From Lysobacter sp. A03 (GTDB lineage: Bacteria > Pseudomonadota > Gammaproteobacteria > Xanthomonadales > Xanthomonadaceae), in NCBI RefSeq assembly GCF_000855665.1, contig NZ_JXSS01000116.1, forward strand, positions 1-63,940: a stretch of DNA of 63,940 nucleotides, written 5' to 3'. The translations under genes were made by a program, and so were the position numbers. Of the stretch, positions 25,705-35,396 are shown one piece after another. The notes beneath the pieces were generated by a model, which worked only from the letters and a program-made list of their open reading frames with translations, had not been told where the DNA came from and ran no database searches. Position 1 is the stretch's first letter. Each line of letters begins with the position of its first letter.

Positions 25705-27624
25705 TCAAAGCGCATTCGCCGCGTCATAGGCAGTTTTGGTCGCGTATGAAATATCGGCGACTTCGCGGCAGTCCCCGACCATGACAACCTCGACGCCTTG
25801 CTCAATCAGCGCTGCAGTGTCGAATGTGACAGGGCGAGCGCCGCTGGCGATGACAACACTGTCGCAGGGTATTTTCACAACTTTGCCGCCCGGGTCCGTA
25901 CAGACCAGTTGGCCCATCGCAATTTCCAACACCTTGTGCCCCGTGTATTGCTCCACCCCGAACTTTCTGTAATTTTCAAGCATGGTGGGTAAAACCGTGG
26001 TGCTCAGGCCGTTGGCAATCTGCCCCTGCATTTCCACGACGGAGACCTTGTAACCCTGCGCGCCAAGGTGCTCTGCGGTCTCGCAACCGACCACCCCGCC
26101 ACCCACAATTGCCACGCGCCCGGATACCTCCTGCTCTCCTGCAAGCACCTTCCACGCATCCCGCACATTCGGTCCATGGACGCCAGGGATCGGGGGTGTG
26201 AAGCTCGATGCGCCGACCGCCAGGATCACCGCATCGGGCGCCAATGCCGTCACACTTTCGGGGGTGGCGATTTCGCCCAAGCGCAGCGTTACGCCCTCCC
26301 TGCGTACCGCGTGGACAAGATCTTCTGTGGCGCGGCGTATTTCGATCTTGCGCGGCGGCACGTCGGCAATGTTCAGCTGCCCGCCCAGGCGGGCTTCTTT
26401 CTCGAACAGCGTGACGCGGTGGCCCTTTTTCGCAGCCACCCGCGCCGCCTCAAGCCCTGCAGGACCGCCTCCGATGATCACAACATTTTTCGCGGTCTTC
26501 GCAGGTGTGATTTTTCGGGTTTCCTCAAAGCCGTTCTCGGGATTGACCACGCAGGCGATGAACGCGCGGTTGAGGACCGCGTCGACGCAACCCTCGTTGC
26601 ACGAAATGCACCGAACGATATCCAACGCCTTTCCTGCCGCGGCCTTGTTCGCCCAGTCGGGGTCGGCCAATAGCGCACGGCCAATGCCGATCATGTCGGC
26701 CTTGCCGGACTGCAGCACACCCTCTCCCATTTCGGGGTCGATGATGCGCCCCGACGTACTGACCGGGATCGAGACGGCCTCTTTCACCGCACCTGTGATC
26801 TCCACAAAGAACCCGTAGGGCTGAACGCCCATCGGCGGGATTGTGTCTGCCATGTTGCCCGTGTGGTTGGCCTGCCCCACATGCAGCATATCGACGCCAG
26901 CTTCCTCAAGGCATTTCGCGAACTGCGGCGCGTCGACCTCATCAATGCCGCCTTTGCCGCGCTCTGGCGTGACAACGGACAATTTGTATTCAAGGACCAT
27001 ACTCGGCACGGCCCTTTTCAGCGCACGCACCAGCATCAATGCAAAACGCGTGCGGTTCTCAAAAGAGCCGCCGTATCTGTCTGTCCGCTGGTTCATTTTT
27101 GTGCTGCACAGCGCACCCACAAGCCTGTCCCCATGCACCTGTACCACGTCCACACCCGCTTTCTGCGCGCGCACCGCACAGGCGCACATCTTGTCGATGA
27201 TTTGCATCAGGGTGTCTTCGGTGACGTCATTGACGAAGTGCTGCATATCGTGGTGCAACCGCGTGCGCACGTTGTCCATTTCGCCGTTGTCAAACAGCGC
27301 GTTGAGGGCATCAACGTCGTATTCGGGGTAAAAAATCTGCACACCGAGCTTTGTGCCATAGGCATGCACGTTGTCAGCGAGTAGGCGGAAGCTCTCGATC
27401 TGGCGGTCGTCAAACAGCTTGGGGGTAGGAGCAAAGCTGCGGATAGGTGCGACATCTCCCAGAACGATGTAGCCAGTTCCGCCCTTGGCAAGGCGCGTGT
27501 AAAACGCCCGGCTCTGCGCGCTGATGCTGCCGTCCTTGGCCTCATACCCTGTCGTGAGCGGAGGGAACATGACGCGGTTCTTGAAAGTGACACCGCCGAT
27601 GGTGATCGGTTCCAGTAGTTTCAT
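25705..27624 (-). CDS. Old Yellow Enzyme-type FMN/FAD/4Fe-4S oxidoreductase (dienoyl-CoA reductase family)
   Basis: 639 aa. N-terminal FMN TIM barrel (about 1-340) with VMFPPLTTGYEAKDGS, QVHGDRLVG and RTDRYGGSFENRTRF. The 4Fe-4S ligands are Cys339, 342, 346 and 358 (CISCNEGC). The C-terminal FAD/NAD(P) module has VVIIGGGPAGLEAAR (about 381) and a second dinucleotide motif VAIVGGGVVGCETAEHL. Same architecture as 2,4-dienoyl-CoA reductase FadH, trimethylamine dehydrogenase and bile-acid BaiCD enzymes. HGDRLVG differs from the HxxHGYL of classical FadH, so the substrate is uncertain. Lower GC and different codon use suggest horizontal transfer. Confidence 0.88.
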   Translation of the reverse strand: MKLLEPITIGGVTFKNRVMFPPLTTGYEAKDGSISAQSRAFYTRLAKGGTGYIVLGDVAPIRSFAPTPKLFDDRQIESFRLLADNVHAYGTKLGVQIFYPEYDVDALNALFDNGEMDNVRTRLHHDMQHFVNDVTEDTLMQIIDKMCACAVRAQKAGVDVVQVHGDRLVGALCSTKMNQRTDRYGGSFENRTRFALMLVRALKRAVPSMVLEYKLSVVTPERGKGGIDEVDAPQFAKCLEEAGVDMLHVGQANHTGNMADTIPPMGVQPYGFFVEITGAVKEAVSIPVSTSGRIIDPEMGEGVLQSGKADMIGIGRALLADPDWANKAAAGKALDIVRCISCNEGCVDAVLNRAFIACVVNPENGFEETRKITPAKTAKNVVIIGGGPAGLEAARVAAKKGHRVTLFEKEARLGGQLNIADVPPRKIEIRRATEDLVHAVRREGVTLRLGEIATPESVTALAPDAVILAVGASSFTPPIPGVHGPNVRDAWKVLAGEQEVSGRVAIVGGGVVGCETAEHLGAQGYKVSVVEMQGQIANGLSTTVLPTMLENYRKFGVEQYTGHKVLEIAMGQLVCTDPGGKVVKIPCDSVVIASGARPVTFDTAALIEQGVEVVMVGDCREVADISYATKTAYDAANAL

Positions 27625-27951
27625 GTCGAATGGTCTTCTATGTTTAATCTGAAAAGGATATGGGCACGATTGCGGCGCACCGTCCCTTTCAACGTATGAG
27701 AGCTACCGACTAGCAACATCCATCTCAATCCGCAGTCAACCTTACGCTAGCAAAGCCACGATGCCTCGCTATTTGCAGTGCCGGAGGTTTGTTTTGCTAC
27801 GAGGCGGTCGCACCCTGCAGCTTGCCGGGCTCGCCTCATCAGCCGCTGTCGAGCGCAGACGCCAAGGACTGCTCTTGGCCGAAAGCGGCCGGCTCACTGC
27901 TCGCCAATTTTTCTCAACTGTGGGCCAACTTGGCTTCAGACAACTAAACCA
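27625..27951. other. Non-coding stretch between flavoprotein gene and sbcC remnant
   Basis: These 327 bp contain the presumed minus-strand promoter of the flavoprotein gene in an AT-richer patch (27625-27700), a weak SD-like AGAAGA before its start, and a local inverted repeat GGCCGAAAGCGGCC about 27879-27892. No protein-like frame was found. Confidence 0.5.
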
Positions 27952-28174
27952 TCAAGGGCAGAGAACAGCGCTGTGCCCCATTCCCCGCGTCTTGCGCACC
28001 TGAATCTGCACCGGGATACGCTCCTTCACCGCATCGACATGGCTGATCCCTCCGATCAGCTTGCCCTGGGCATTGAGACAGTCGAGCGCGTCCAGCTCGA
28101 ACTCGAGCTAACCCGGATCGAGGCTGCTGAAGTATTCGTCGAGGAAGACCGAGTCGATGCAGATCTTCTGGCCT
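27952..28174 (-). pseudogene. Diverged duplicate of the sbcC 3' end (remnant)
   Basis: Bases 27971-28170 align without gaps to 29933-30132, the last part of sbcC, at a constant offset of 1962 bp; by hand count about 30 of 200 positions differ (about 85% identity). Similarity continues more weakly to the sbcC stop (TCA at 27952-27954 versus 29914-29916). In the sbcC frame the copy encodes D-P-G-stop where sbcC has D-P-D-S, so it is broken by an in-frame TAG, and it lacks everything upstream of the last 74 codons. Alignment ends where the MFS transporter stop codon begins. Confidence 0.9.
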
Positions 28175-29840
28175 ATGGCACCCGGGTGGGATCAATCAGC
28201 CGCTCGCGCGCTGGTCTGGGGGCAATCGGTGCGCACTGTCGTTCGATCATGCGTCGCACGACAGGCCCATCGTGACCGCAGTGTAGGGCCCGGATACGCT
28301 CGGATATCGCCGCGTCGTGGTGGGTCTTGCGACTGTTGTGGCGAACGTAGTCGAGCCACGTGGGCGTCTCGTAACGCTCGATCCAGACCTCGGGGTCGGC
28401 GAGATCACGCAGCAGCCGCCAATTTCGCGCGCCGTCGCGGCGCCGGACGCGACGTCGCTCGACCATTGCTCCCATGAACTCCGCGAGATCTGCCTCACGA
28501 ATCGCGTATTCGATCGTGATCACGACCGGGCCGGTTCGCCCGTCGACGGGGACGACCGTGCTCGGCTCTTTCCACAGGTGCAGCAGGTCGAGGTTGAGCT
28601 CCTTGGTTTGCGCCACCGGCCACCAGCGTCCCAGCGCCGCGCCGCCGAGCATGACGACGGATGCCGCCAGCAGTGCCAGGGTGACACTCGTGCTTGCCGC
28701 GACTTCACCCCACAGCCAGCTTCCGCTCGCCAGGCCGCCAAAGGCAGCCATCTGATAGATCGACAACGCGCGCGCGACCACCCAGCGTGGCGCCGACATC
28801 TGCACGGCGACGTTGAACGTGGCAAGCGCCAACAGCCACCCGGCTCCGGCCACAAGCAACGCCGCCATCGTCACCAGCAGATGCGTACTGACAGCGGCGA
28901 TCGCCCCGGCGAGGGCGAACGCGACACTGGTCCAGCCCACGATGGCCCCGGTCGATATCCGTTGGCGCAGCTTCGCGTTTCCGACAGCGCCGGCAACCGC
29001 GCCGACGCCAAACGCACCCAGCAGCAGGCCATAGGTGAGCGGTCCGCCGCCGAGCCTGTCCTTGGCGAGTAGCGGCATCAGCGCCATGAGTCCGCTTGCC
29101 GCGATGCAGAACACCGCGCTGCGCACCAGAACCGTGCGAATGGCGGGCGATCCGGCGACAAAACGGACGCCCGCGCCGACCGCGATGCCGAGGGTTTCCC
29201 GCGGCAGCGTCTGTGGATTCGCGGGTGGACGCCAGCGCAGCAGCACGACAATCAGCCCGATGTTGCTGACCGCGCTCACCGCGAACGCCGCAGCGGCACC
29301 TGCGGCCGCAACGATGGCGCCGCCGATGGCAGGACCCGCGCTGCGGGCTATGTTGAAACCCATGCTGTTGAGCGCCACCGCGCCCGGCAGCTCTGCCCGC
29401 GGCACCATGTCGCCGACGGACGCCTGCCACGCCGGCCCGTTGAAGGCACTGCCGCATCCCATCAGAAAAGTGAAAATCAGCAGCAGCCACGGCGTGATCA
29501 ATCCGCTCCATGCGAATCCTGCCAGCGTGGCCGACACGATCAGCATGAAGCCCTGCGCGGCGAGCATCACCTTGCGTCGATCGAGATTGTCGGCGACCGC
29601 CCCGGCGACCAACGAGAACAACGTGATCGGCAAATAGACCGACGCCAGCACCAGCGCGACCATATCGGCCGATGGGGCGATCGCGATCATCAACCAGGAA
29701 GCGCCGACCGACTGGATGAGCACGCCAAGGTTGCTGACCGTGCTGGCCGCCCAGACCCCACGGAACACCGGGTAACGCAACGGCGACAGCGCCGAGGGGG
29801 CTTGCTCGCTGTGCACGGAGCCGGATTCGTCTGGTGTCAT
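28173..29840 (-). CDS. MFS transporter (MFS_3 / 'transmembrane secretion effector' type) with C-terminal soluble domain
   Basis: 555 aa. Twelve predicted helices over about residues 25-410, with the MFS loop motif ADNLDRRKVMLAAQ (about 84) after helix 2, and FLMGCGSAFNGPAWQASVGD typical of the EntS-like MFS_3 group. The soluble tail (about 430-555; VVITIEYAIREADLAEFMGA, ARNWRLLRDLADPEVWIERY) resembles a ferredoxin-like monooxygenase (ABM) fold that accompanies this family. Probably an exporter of a small molecule; substrate unknown. It lies exactly between the real sbcC 3' end and the sbcC remnant, and its stop codon sits at the edge of the remnant. Confidence 0.88.
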   Translation of the reverse strand: MTPDESGSVHSEQAPSALSPLRYPVFRGVWAASTVSNLGVLIQSVGASWLMIAIAPSADMVALVLASVYLPITLFSLVAGAVADNLDRRKVMLAAQGFMLIVSATLAGFAWSGLITPWLLLIFTFLMGCGSAFNGPAWQASVGDMVPRAELPGAVALNSMGFNIARSAGPAIGGAIVAAAGAAAAFAVSAVSNIGLIVVLLRWRPPANPQTLPRETLGIAVGAGVRFVAGSPAIRTVLVRSAVFCIAASGLMALMPLLAKDRLGGGPLTYGLLLGAFGVGAVAGAVGNAKLRQRISTGAIVGWTSVAFALAGAIAAVSTHLLVTMAALLVAGAGWLLALATFNVAVQMSAPRWVVARALSIYQMAAFGGLASGSWLWGEVAASTSVTLALLAASVVMLGGAALGRWWPVAQTKELNLDLLHLWKEPSTVVPVDGRTGPVVITIEYAIREADLAEFMGAMVERRRVRRRDGARNWRLLRDLADPEVWIERYETPTWLDYVRHNSRKTHHDAAISERIRALHCGHDGPVVRRMIERQCAPIAPRPARERLIDPTRVP

Positions 29841-29913
29841 TCAGGTCGGCTTTTCGGAATGGATCTGCGTCCGTAGCGTAGCAGCGCCGGCATACCTGAT
29901 CTGTCACTCAGTG

Positions 29914-32900
29914 TCAGGGGCACATCACCGTGCTATGCCCCAACCCCCGGGTCTTCCGCACCTGGATCTGCACCGGGATGCGTTCCTTCACCGCATCAAC
30001 ATGGCTGATCACGCCGATCAGCTTGCCTTGTGCATTGAGGCTGTCGAGCGCGTCCAGCGCGACGTCGAGTGAATCCGGATCGAGGCTGCCGAAGCCTTCA
30101 TCGAGGAAGAACGAGTCGATGCGGGTTTTGTGGCTGACCAGATCCGACAGTCCCAGTGCCAGCGCAAGACTGACGAGGAAGCTCTCGCCGCCGGACAGGG
30201 TGCGGGTGTCGCGTTGGGCATCGGCCTGCCAGGTATCGAGCACGCTCAACGCCAGTCCCCTGCCGTCGCGCGCCAGCAGGTAGCGGCCACCGTCGAGCCG
30301 CTGCAGGTGCTGGTTGGCCAAGCGCACCAGCTGGTCCAGGGTCAGCCCCTGGGCGAAGGTGCGGAACTTGTCGCCCTGCGCCGAGCCGATCAGGCCATTG
30401 AGGTGCTGCCATTCTTCCAGCCGACCGCTGGTCTCGGCGATCTGCGTGTGCAGCGCCTGCAGGCCACTGCGCTGGCTATCGTCCAGTTCCAGCTGTGTAC
30501 GGCCTCGCATGAGCTGATCGCGCGCCTGCTCTACGGCGGTTTCGCTCGCTTGCGCGTCCACCGTCAACTGTTCCAGATCGGCATCGCTGCGCGGCGCGGC
30601 CCTCAGCTCGTCGTCGCGCTCGCGCAGTTGCTTCATCCGGCTATTGGCATCGGCCAATGCCTGGGTGAGCGCATCCAGCTGGGCCTGCAGTTGCGCACGA
30701 TTCTCGGGCGGCAAGCGCGCTGCCAACAGCGCCTCGCGAGTGGTAAATCCGTATTCCTGCAGCGCAGAGTCGAGCTGGGTTTCGGCATCACCGAGATCCT
30801 TCGACCGGCTTTCCAGCAGCGCTTCGGCCGCGTGCAATGCCGAATCAGCCTGCCGCATCTGCTTCTGTACCTGGTCCAGATCCGTAGCGGCCTGCCGCAG
30901 TGCGGCGAAGGGCTCCGCTACTGGCGCTATCGCGTCGCCCGGTGTTGCGGCATGGCCGCTCTCGTCCCAACGTTGTTGCCAGCGCTCACCCTGCGCGATC
31001 GCTTGCCTGGATTCGCTGCGGCGCTCGACCAGCACCTGCTGAAGGCGCAACTGCTCGGCATCGCGTTGGCGCCACTGCGTCCACTCCTGTTCGCGCTGCT
31101 GCAGCCATGCATTGGCATCGATCGGAAGCTCGCCATCAGGGAGGTCCGCTGACAACTTTTGGCGCAGGCGCTCACCTTCGCGGGCACTCGCATCGCGGCG
31201 TTCAAGCTGCTCGCGCTCGCGTTCGGCGGCAAGCGCCAGCGACCCGCGCAAGGCGTCGATGCCAGTGTCATGGCGATCCAACGCCAGCTGCTGCTCGTCG
31301 CGTTGCTTCTGCGCCGTCTGCAGCGTGGCGTGCAGATGTTCGAGCTTGTCGACCTGCTCCTTCTCCTGCTTGCCACGGGCAAGGGTCGATTCCAGTTCGA
31401 CCTGCAACGCCGCCTGTTCGTCGCCATCGGGGAGCGTGAGCTGCAAAGCCGCGCAGCGGGATGTCCAGCCGGCGGCGAGCGTTGCAAGCTGCCCGCATAA
31501 CGTCTCCAACTGCTCTCCGGTGCGCGCCAGCTCCGATTGCCGCCCCGAATGCTGCAGCTCACAACGCCGCTGCTGTTCACTGGCTTGTTGGTATTGCTTC
31601 TCCGCAGCGCTGGCTTCGGCCTGCGCCTGGCTGGGATCCAACTGCCGGTACTGGTCAATCGCCGGGTGTTCGGTGGCGCCGCACAACAGGCACGCCTGCC
31701 CTTCTTCCAGCGCGGCACGGTGGCCAGCCAGGTCCATGATCTGGCGTTCCAGCTCGACGATGCGTTGTCGGTCCTGCATGACCGACCTGGCCGCAGCCAG
31801 CGCTGTGTTCGCCGCCTCCAGTTGCTGCGCGTCATCGACGATGGCCGTCTGCAGTTGCTCAACTCGCGCCTGTTGGGTGGTGATCTGTCCGCGCAGGCTC
31901 TGCCGCTGTTCGGCCAGCGGCGACAGGTCACGCAATGCGGCATAGCGCTCGCGCAGCCGGTCGCGTGAGGCTCGCAGCGCATCCAGGCTGGTTCCGGCGC
32001 TGGCGGTGCTGAACTGTTCGGTCTGCGTGGCGACGTGTGCGACTGCCTGCTCCAACGCGGTCGCCAGCCCTGCCCTGTCCTTCTCACCCGCCTGCAGAAG
32101 CGCACGAGCGTGTCCGTGCTTATTGGTGACATCAACCAGCGCCTGCTGTGCCTTGGCCAGCTCCTGCTCTGCGGTCTGCAGCTGTACGAAGCCGGCACGC
32201 CAGCCCGGCAGCTTTTCGCCGAGCTGAGCATGGGCGCCCAGATCGGTCTGTATCGCCTGCAGCTCATCAAAACGCTGCTGATCTTTCTGCAGGGCAAGAC
32301 GGCTGGTCTCTGCGCACTGCCCTGCCAGTTGCAGGCACTGCCACAGGCCGGTGCGCTCAAGCGCGCGTTGTTCGGTGTGCGACCGGTGCGCTTCGTCCCG
32401 CTTGGCGGTGGCGTCGGCAACGCTTCGGGTCGCCTTTTGCCATTGGATGTAGGCGGGCCAGGCGGCCTCGGCAGGTTGGGCCTGTTGGAGGCGATCACGC
32501 GCCGGGGCGGCGGCATCCAGAGCCTGCTGCGCGGCTCGCTGTTCGTCCTGGACGGCAAGCAACTGCGCCTGCACCTTGTCCAGTTCGTGCCGCCAGACCA
32601 ATGCATCGCGGGCGGTTTGCCGCACTGCGGCCAGTCGCGTGACTTCTGAGCCCAGCGTCTGTAGCTGTTCCTCCAGCGCCGCGCGATCTTGGTCCGACAG
32701 CAACTGCACGCCGCCAGCGCGGGCCTGCAACTGCTCTACCTCACGCTTGATCCGGTCTGCCGTCTGGTACACGCGCTGCGAGATATCGCTGTAGATATCA
32801 GTGCCGGTCAGCTGCTCCAGCAGCTCGGCGCGGTCCTTGTCGCTGCTGTTGAGGAAGTCGGCGAACTGGCCCTGGGCCAGCAACACTGAGCGGGTAAACC

Positions 32901-33330
32901 GATCGAAATCCAGTCCGGTGCGGGACTCGATCTCTTCCAGCTTCTCCCTGATCGAGCTGGTGATGATGGTGCCGTCGGCCAGCGCCAGTTCCACCTGCGG
33001 GGCCTGCAGCTTGCCGTCCACCTTGTTGCGTGCCCTTCGCTGCGACCAGAACGCGCGGTAGTGCTGGCCGCGGCTCTCGAACTCGACCTCGGCCAGACAC
33101 TCGGCGGTATGTTCGGTCATCAACGGGTTCTGGGTCGCAGAGATCGTGGCCATGCGCGGTGTGCGGTGGAACAGCGCCAGGCAGATCGCATCCAGCAACG
33201 TGGTCTTGCCGGCGCCGGTCGGACCGGTTATCGCGAACAGGCCATCCGCAAACGCCGGCGCGGTGAAATCGATGTGGGTCTCGCCCTTGAGCGAGTTGAG
33301 GTTTTTCAGGCGCAGCGAGAGGATCTTCAT
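29914..33330 (-). CDS. sbcC: Exonuclease subunit SbcC (Rad50-like ATPase)
   Basis: 1138 aa from the ATG at 33330, which overlaps the sbcD stop by 4 bp; earlier in-frame starts lie within sbcD. Walker [17 protein letters not shown] (G36-T43); Q loop [12 protein letters not shown]; two long coiled coils; zinc hook CLLC with Cys547 and Cys550; C-lobe signature [20 protein letters not shown] and Walker [17 protein letters not shown]. With SbcD it opens hairpins and processes protein-blocked DNA ends. The last 74 codons (29914-30135) are the intact partner of the duplicated remnant at 27952-28174. Confidence 0.96.
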   Translation of the reverse strand: MKILSLRLKNLNSLKGETHIDFTAPAFADGLFAITGPTGAGKTTLLDAICLALFHRTPRMATISATQNPLMTEHTAECLAEVEFESRGQHYRAFWSQRRARNKVDGKLQAPQVELALADGTIITSSIREKLEEIESRTGLDFDRFTRSVLLAQGQFADFLNSSDKDRAELLEQLTGTDIYSDISQRVYQTADRIKREVEQLQARAGGVQLLSDQDRAALEEQLQTLGSEVTRLAAVRQTARDALVWRHELDKVQAQLLAVQDEQRAAQQALDAAAPARDRLQQAQPAEAAWPAYIQWQKATRSVADATAKRDEAHRSHTEQRALERTGLWQCLQLAGQCAETSRLALQKDQQRFDELQAIQTDLGAHAQLGEKLPGWRAGFVQLQTAEQELAKAQQALVDVTNKHGHARALLQAGEKDRAGLATALEQAVAHVATQTEQFSTASAGTSLDALRASRDRLRERYAALRDLSPLAEQRQSLRGQITTQQARVEQLQTAIVDDAQQLEAANTALAAARSVMQDRQRIVELERQIMDLAGHRAALEEGQACLLCGATEHPAIDQYRQLDPSQAQAEASAAEKQYQQASEQQRRCELQHSGRQSELARTGEQLETLCGQLATLAAGWTSRCAALQLTLPDGDEQAALQVELESTLARGKQEKEQVDKLEHLHATLQTAQKQRDEQQLALDRHDTGIDALRGSLALAAEREREQLERRDASAREGERLRQKLSADLPDGELPIDANAWLQQREQEWTQWRQRDAEQLRLQQVLVERRSESRQAIAQGERWQQRWDESGHAATPGDAIAPVAEPFAALRQAATDLDQVQKQMRQADSALHAAEALLESRSKDLGDAETQLDSALQEYGFTTREALLAARLPPENRAQLQAQLDALTQALADANSRMKQLRERDDELRAAPRSDADLEQLTVDAQASETAVEQARDQLMRGRTQLELDDSQRSGLQALHTQIAETSGRLEEWQHLNGLIGSAQGDKFRTFAQGLTLDQLVRLANQHLQRLDGGRYLLARDGRGLALSVLDTWQADAQRDTRTLSGGESFLVSLALALGLSDLVSHKTRIDSFFLDEGFGSLDPDSLDVALDALDSLNAQGKLIGVISHVDAVKERIPVQIQVRKTRGLGHSTVMCP

Positions 33331-34553
33331 GCCGACTCCCCACCTTCGATCTCCGCAAGCACCTGATCGAAACACGCCTCCAGCCGCTCCACCCGCTTCT
33401 CGGGCAGATCCTCTTCCTGAGCCATACGCTGGGCGAATACATCGCGCGGTTGCAGCTCGTCCAGATGCTGCCCGTCGGCGGCATCGATCACCGCATTGAC
33501 CGTGCTGCGCTTGCGCCGCAGCCGCAGTACCTCCAGCGGCAATGCTTCCACCAGCGCCGCGACCCGGCTCTGCAGGTCTGGCAGGTAGTCGTCGGTTTCC
33601 ACCGTCACCTCGATCCAGCCCAGCTCCCCTTGCGGAACCTTTGCAGCCACCGTGGCCAGTTGCGCTGGCAGGCTGGCGAGGTTGCCAGTCACCCGCCCCA
33701 GCACGCGGAAGCACGGCACCGGCAGCGCGGTGACAGACTGCAACCGCTCGCCTTCCAGCTCGACCAGCAGCACCTGCTTGTGCTGCCCGACCTCGTCGAA
33801 GCTGAGCGGAATGGGCGAGCCGCTGTAGCGGATGTGTTCCAGTCCGCCGACCTTCTGCGGCTGATGGATATGCCCGAGCGCGATATAGGCGGCCGGCGGA
33901 AACGCACTGGTGGGGAACGCGTTGAGCGAACCGACGTAGATCTCGCGCACCGAGTCGCTGGTGCTGGCACCCACGGTGGTGAGGTGGCCGCTGGCGACGA
34001 TCGGCAACGGCTCCCCGCTGGCCTCGCGCATGGCGACGGCGGCGGCATGGATGCGCGCGTAATGCACGGCGATGCCCTCCATCATCGCGCCGCGCTTGTC
34101 CTCGGCGCTCTGCCCGGCCTCGCTGCGCGAGACATCGCGCGAACGGATAAACGGCACCGCGCACAGGATCATGCCCGGCGCACCGTCACGGCCAGGGATC
34201 CGGTACACGTGCTCCGCCGGCGACTGCATCAGTGTCGGCACCACCAGCGTGTCCAGCCGCGCCAGCAGCCCGCGGGACTCGGCCAGCATCGCCGGCGAGT
34301 CGTGGTTGCCGCCCAGCACGATCAGCCGCGCGCCCGCGTCACGGATGCCGACGATGAAGCGGTTGTACTGCTCGCGCGCATAGCTGGGTGGGGTACCGGT
34401 ATCGAACACATCGCCAGCGACCAGCAACGCATCGACGCGGTGCTCCTGCACCTGTGCGACCAGCCAGTCGAGAAACGCCGCGTGCTCGGCTTCGCGGGAC
34501 TGACCGAGAAAGTTCTGGCCCAGGTGAAGGTCGGAGGTATGCAGCAGACGCAT
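33327..34553 (-). CDS. sbcD: Exonuclease subunit SbcD (Mre11-like nuclease)
   Basis: 408 aa calcineurin-type phosphoesterase. Metal-binding blocks: [49 protein letters not shown] and [10 protein letters not shown], all intact. Capping domain and a C-terminal acidic tail (about 380-408) follow. It forms the nuclease half of SbcCD and is translationally coupled to sbcC by ATGA. The gene starts about 200 bp from the divergent DUF2939 gene. Confidence 0.96.
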   Translation of the reverse strand: MRLLHTSDLHLGQNFLGQSREAEHAAFLDWLVAQVQEHRVDALLVAGDVFDTGTPPSYAREQYNRFIVGIRDAGARLIVLGGNHDSPAMLAESRGLLARLDTLVVPTLMQSPAEHVYRIPGRDGAPGMILCAVPFIRSRDVSRSEAGQSAEDKRGAMMEGIAVHYARIHAAAVAMREASGEPLPIVASGHLTTVGASTSDSVREIYVGSLNAFPTSAFPPAAYIALGHIHQPQKVGGLEHIRYSGSPIPLSFDEVGQHKQVLLVELEGERLQSVTALPVPCFRVLGRVTGNLASLPAQLATVAAKVPQGELGWIEVTVETDDYLPDLQSRVAALVEALPLEVLRLRRKRSTVNAVIDAADGQHLDELQPRDVFAQRMAQEEDLPEKRVERLEACFDQVLAEIEGGESA

Positions 34554-34763
34554 GCGAAACGGGTCCCCGGATAGGCGTGGGCGTGAAGGACGCGCCCGAT
34601 GTGGCGATGACCGGCAAGTGTGCCCTGCCAGCCATCCCGGCGCCCATTCAAACCCCGGCAGATCGCACAGGCTGCGACGGCATCGGCCGCCCGGCGCGGC
34701 TGCGGTTCACCCGGCGGCCGCAGTTTTGCGGCAGGCTTTACCCATGCCTGACGAGGATCGACG

Positions 34764-35327
34764 ATGAAGAAGTGGCTGCTGGCGGCAATCCTGATCGTTC
34801 TTGCCGTGGTTGGGTACGTCGCGGCAGGCCCGTACATCACCTACACCGCCATCCGCGACGCGGTGGAATCCAAGGACACCGCCAAGCTGTCGCGCCAGGT
34901 CGATTTCCCGCAGTTGCGGACCAACCTGAAGCTGCAGCTGGACGATTACATGGTCCGTCGCGCGGGCCCGGAGATGCAGTCCAGCCTGTTGGGCGTGTTT
35001 GCGGTGCGCGTGGCCAGCGGCGTGGCCGGCGCGGCGGTGGACACGATGGTTACCCCGGCAGGGCTGGCAGCCATCCTGGAAGGGCGGGCGGTGGTGCACC
35101 GTGTCGCCGGAGATACCGGATCCGACCCGTACCGGCCTGCTCCGCCGGCCAATCCGCTGCGCGACCCCAGCTACCGCTTTGAATCGCCGTCGCGCTTCAT
35201 CGCCACAGTCCCCGGTGAAGACGGCGAGGACATCACCCTGGTCCTGACCCGCCAAGGCTTGCGCTGGAAACTCAGTGACATCCGACTGTCCGAGCCGGCC
35301 AGGGACGCGCTGATGCGGCGTCCCTGA
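34764..35327 (+). CDS. DUF2939 family exported/membrane-anchored protein
   Basis: 187 aa. A single hydrophobic N-terminal segment MKKWLLAAILIVLAVVGYVA anchors or exports it. Then comes GPYITYTAIRDAVESKDTA and VDFPQLRTNLKLQL, the hallmark of DUF2939, and a small beta domain at the C terminus (DITLVLTRQGLRWKLSDIRL). Function unknown; probably periplasmic. Divergent from sbcD, convergent with the Tmm gene; SD-like GAGGA precedes the ATG. Confidence 0.85.
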   Translation: MKKWLLAAILIVLAVVGYVAAGPYITYTAIRDAVESKDTAKLSRQVDFPQLRTNLKLQLDDYMVRRAGPEMQSSLLGVFAVRVASGVAGAAVDTMVTPAGLAAILEGRAVVHRVAGDTGSDPYRPAPPANPLRDPSYRFESPSRFIATVPGEDGEDITLVLTRQGLRWKLSDIRLSEPARDALMRRP

Positions 35328-35396
35328 TTGCGCCGTCGAGCCTGCACTGTCACCGGGTCAGACGCATCTGCGCGCCCTACCCGCTAGCCGTTGACG

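Noticed and set aside
25366-25749. 127-codon frame crossing the junction after the DUF2461 gene
   Set aside because: Starts inside the upstream gene, no recognisable domain, overlaps the end of the flavoprotein gene on the other strand.
27944-28195. 83-codon minus-strand frame over the sbcC remnant
   Set aside because: It is the remnant read in a shifted frame; the homologous frame has a TAG stop.
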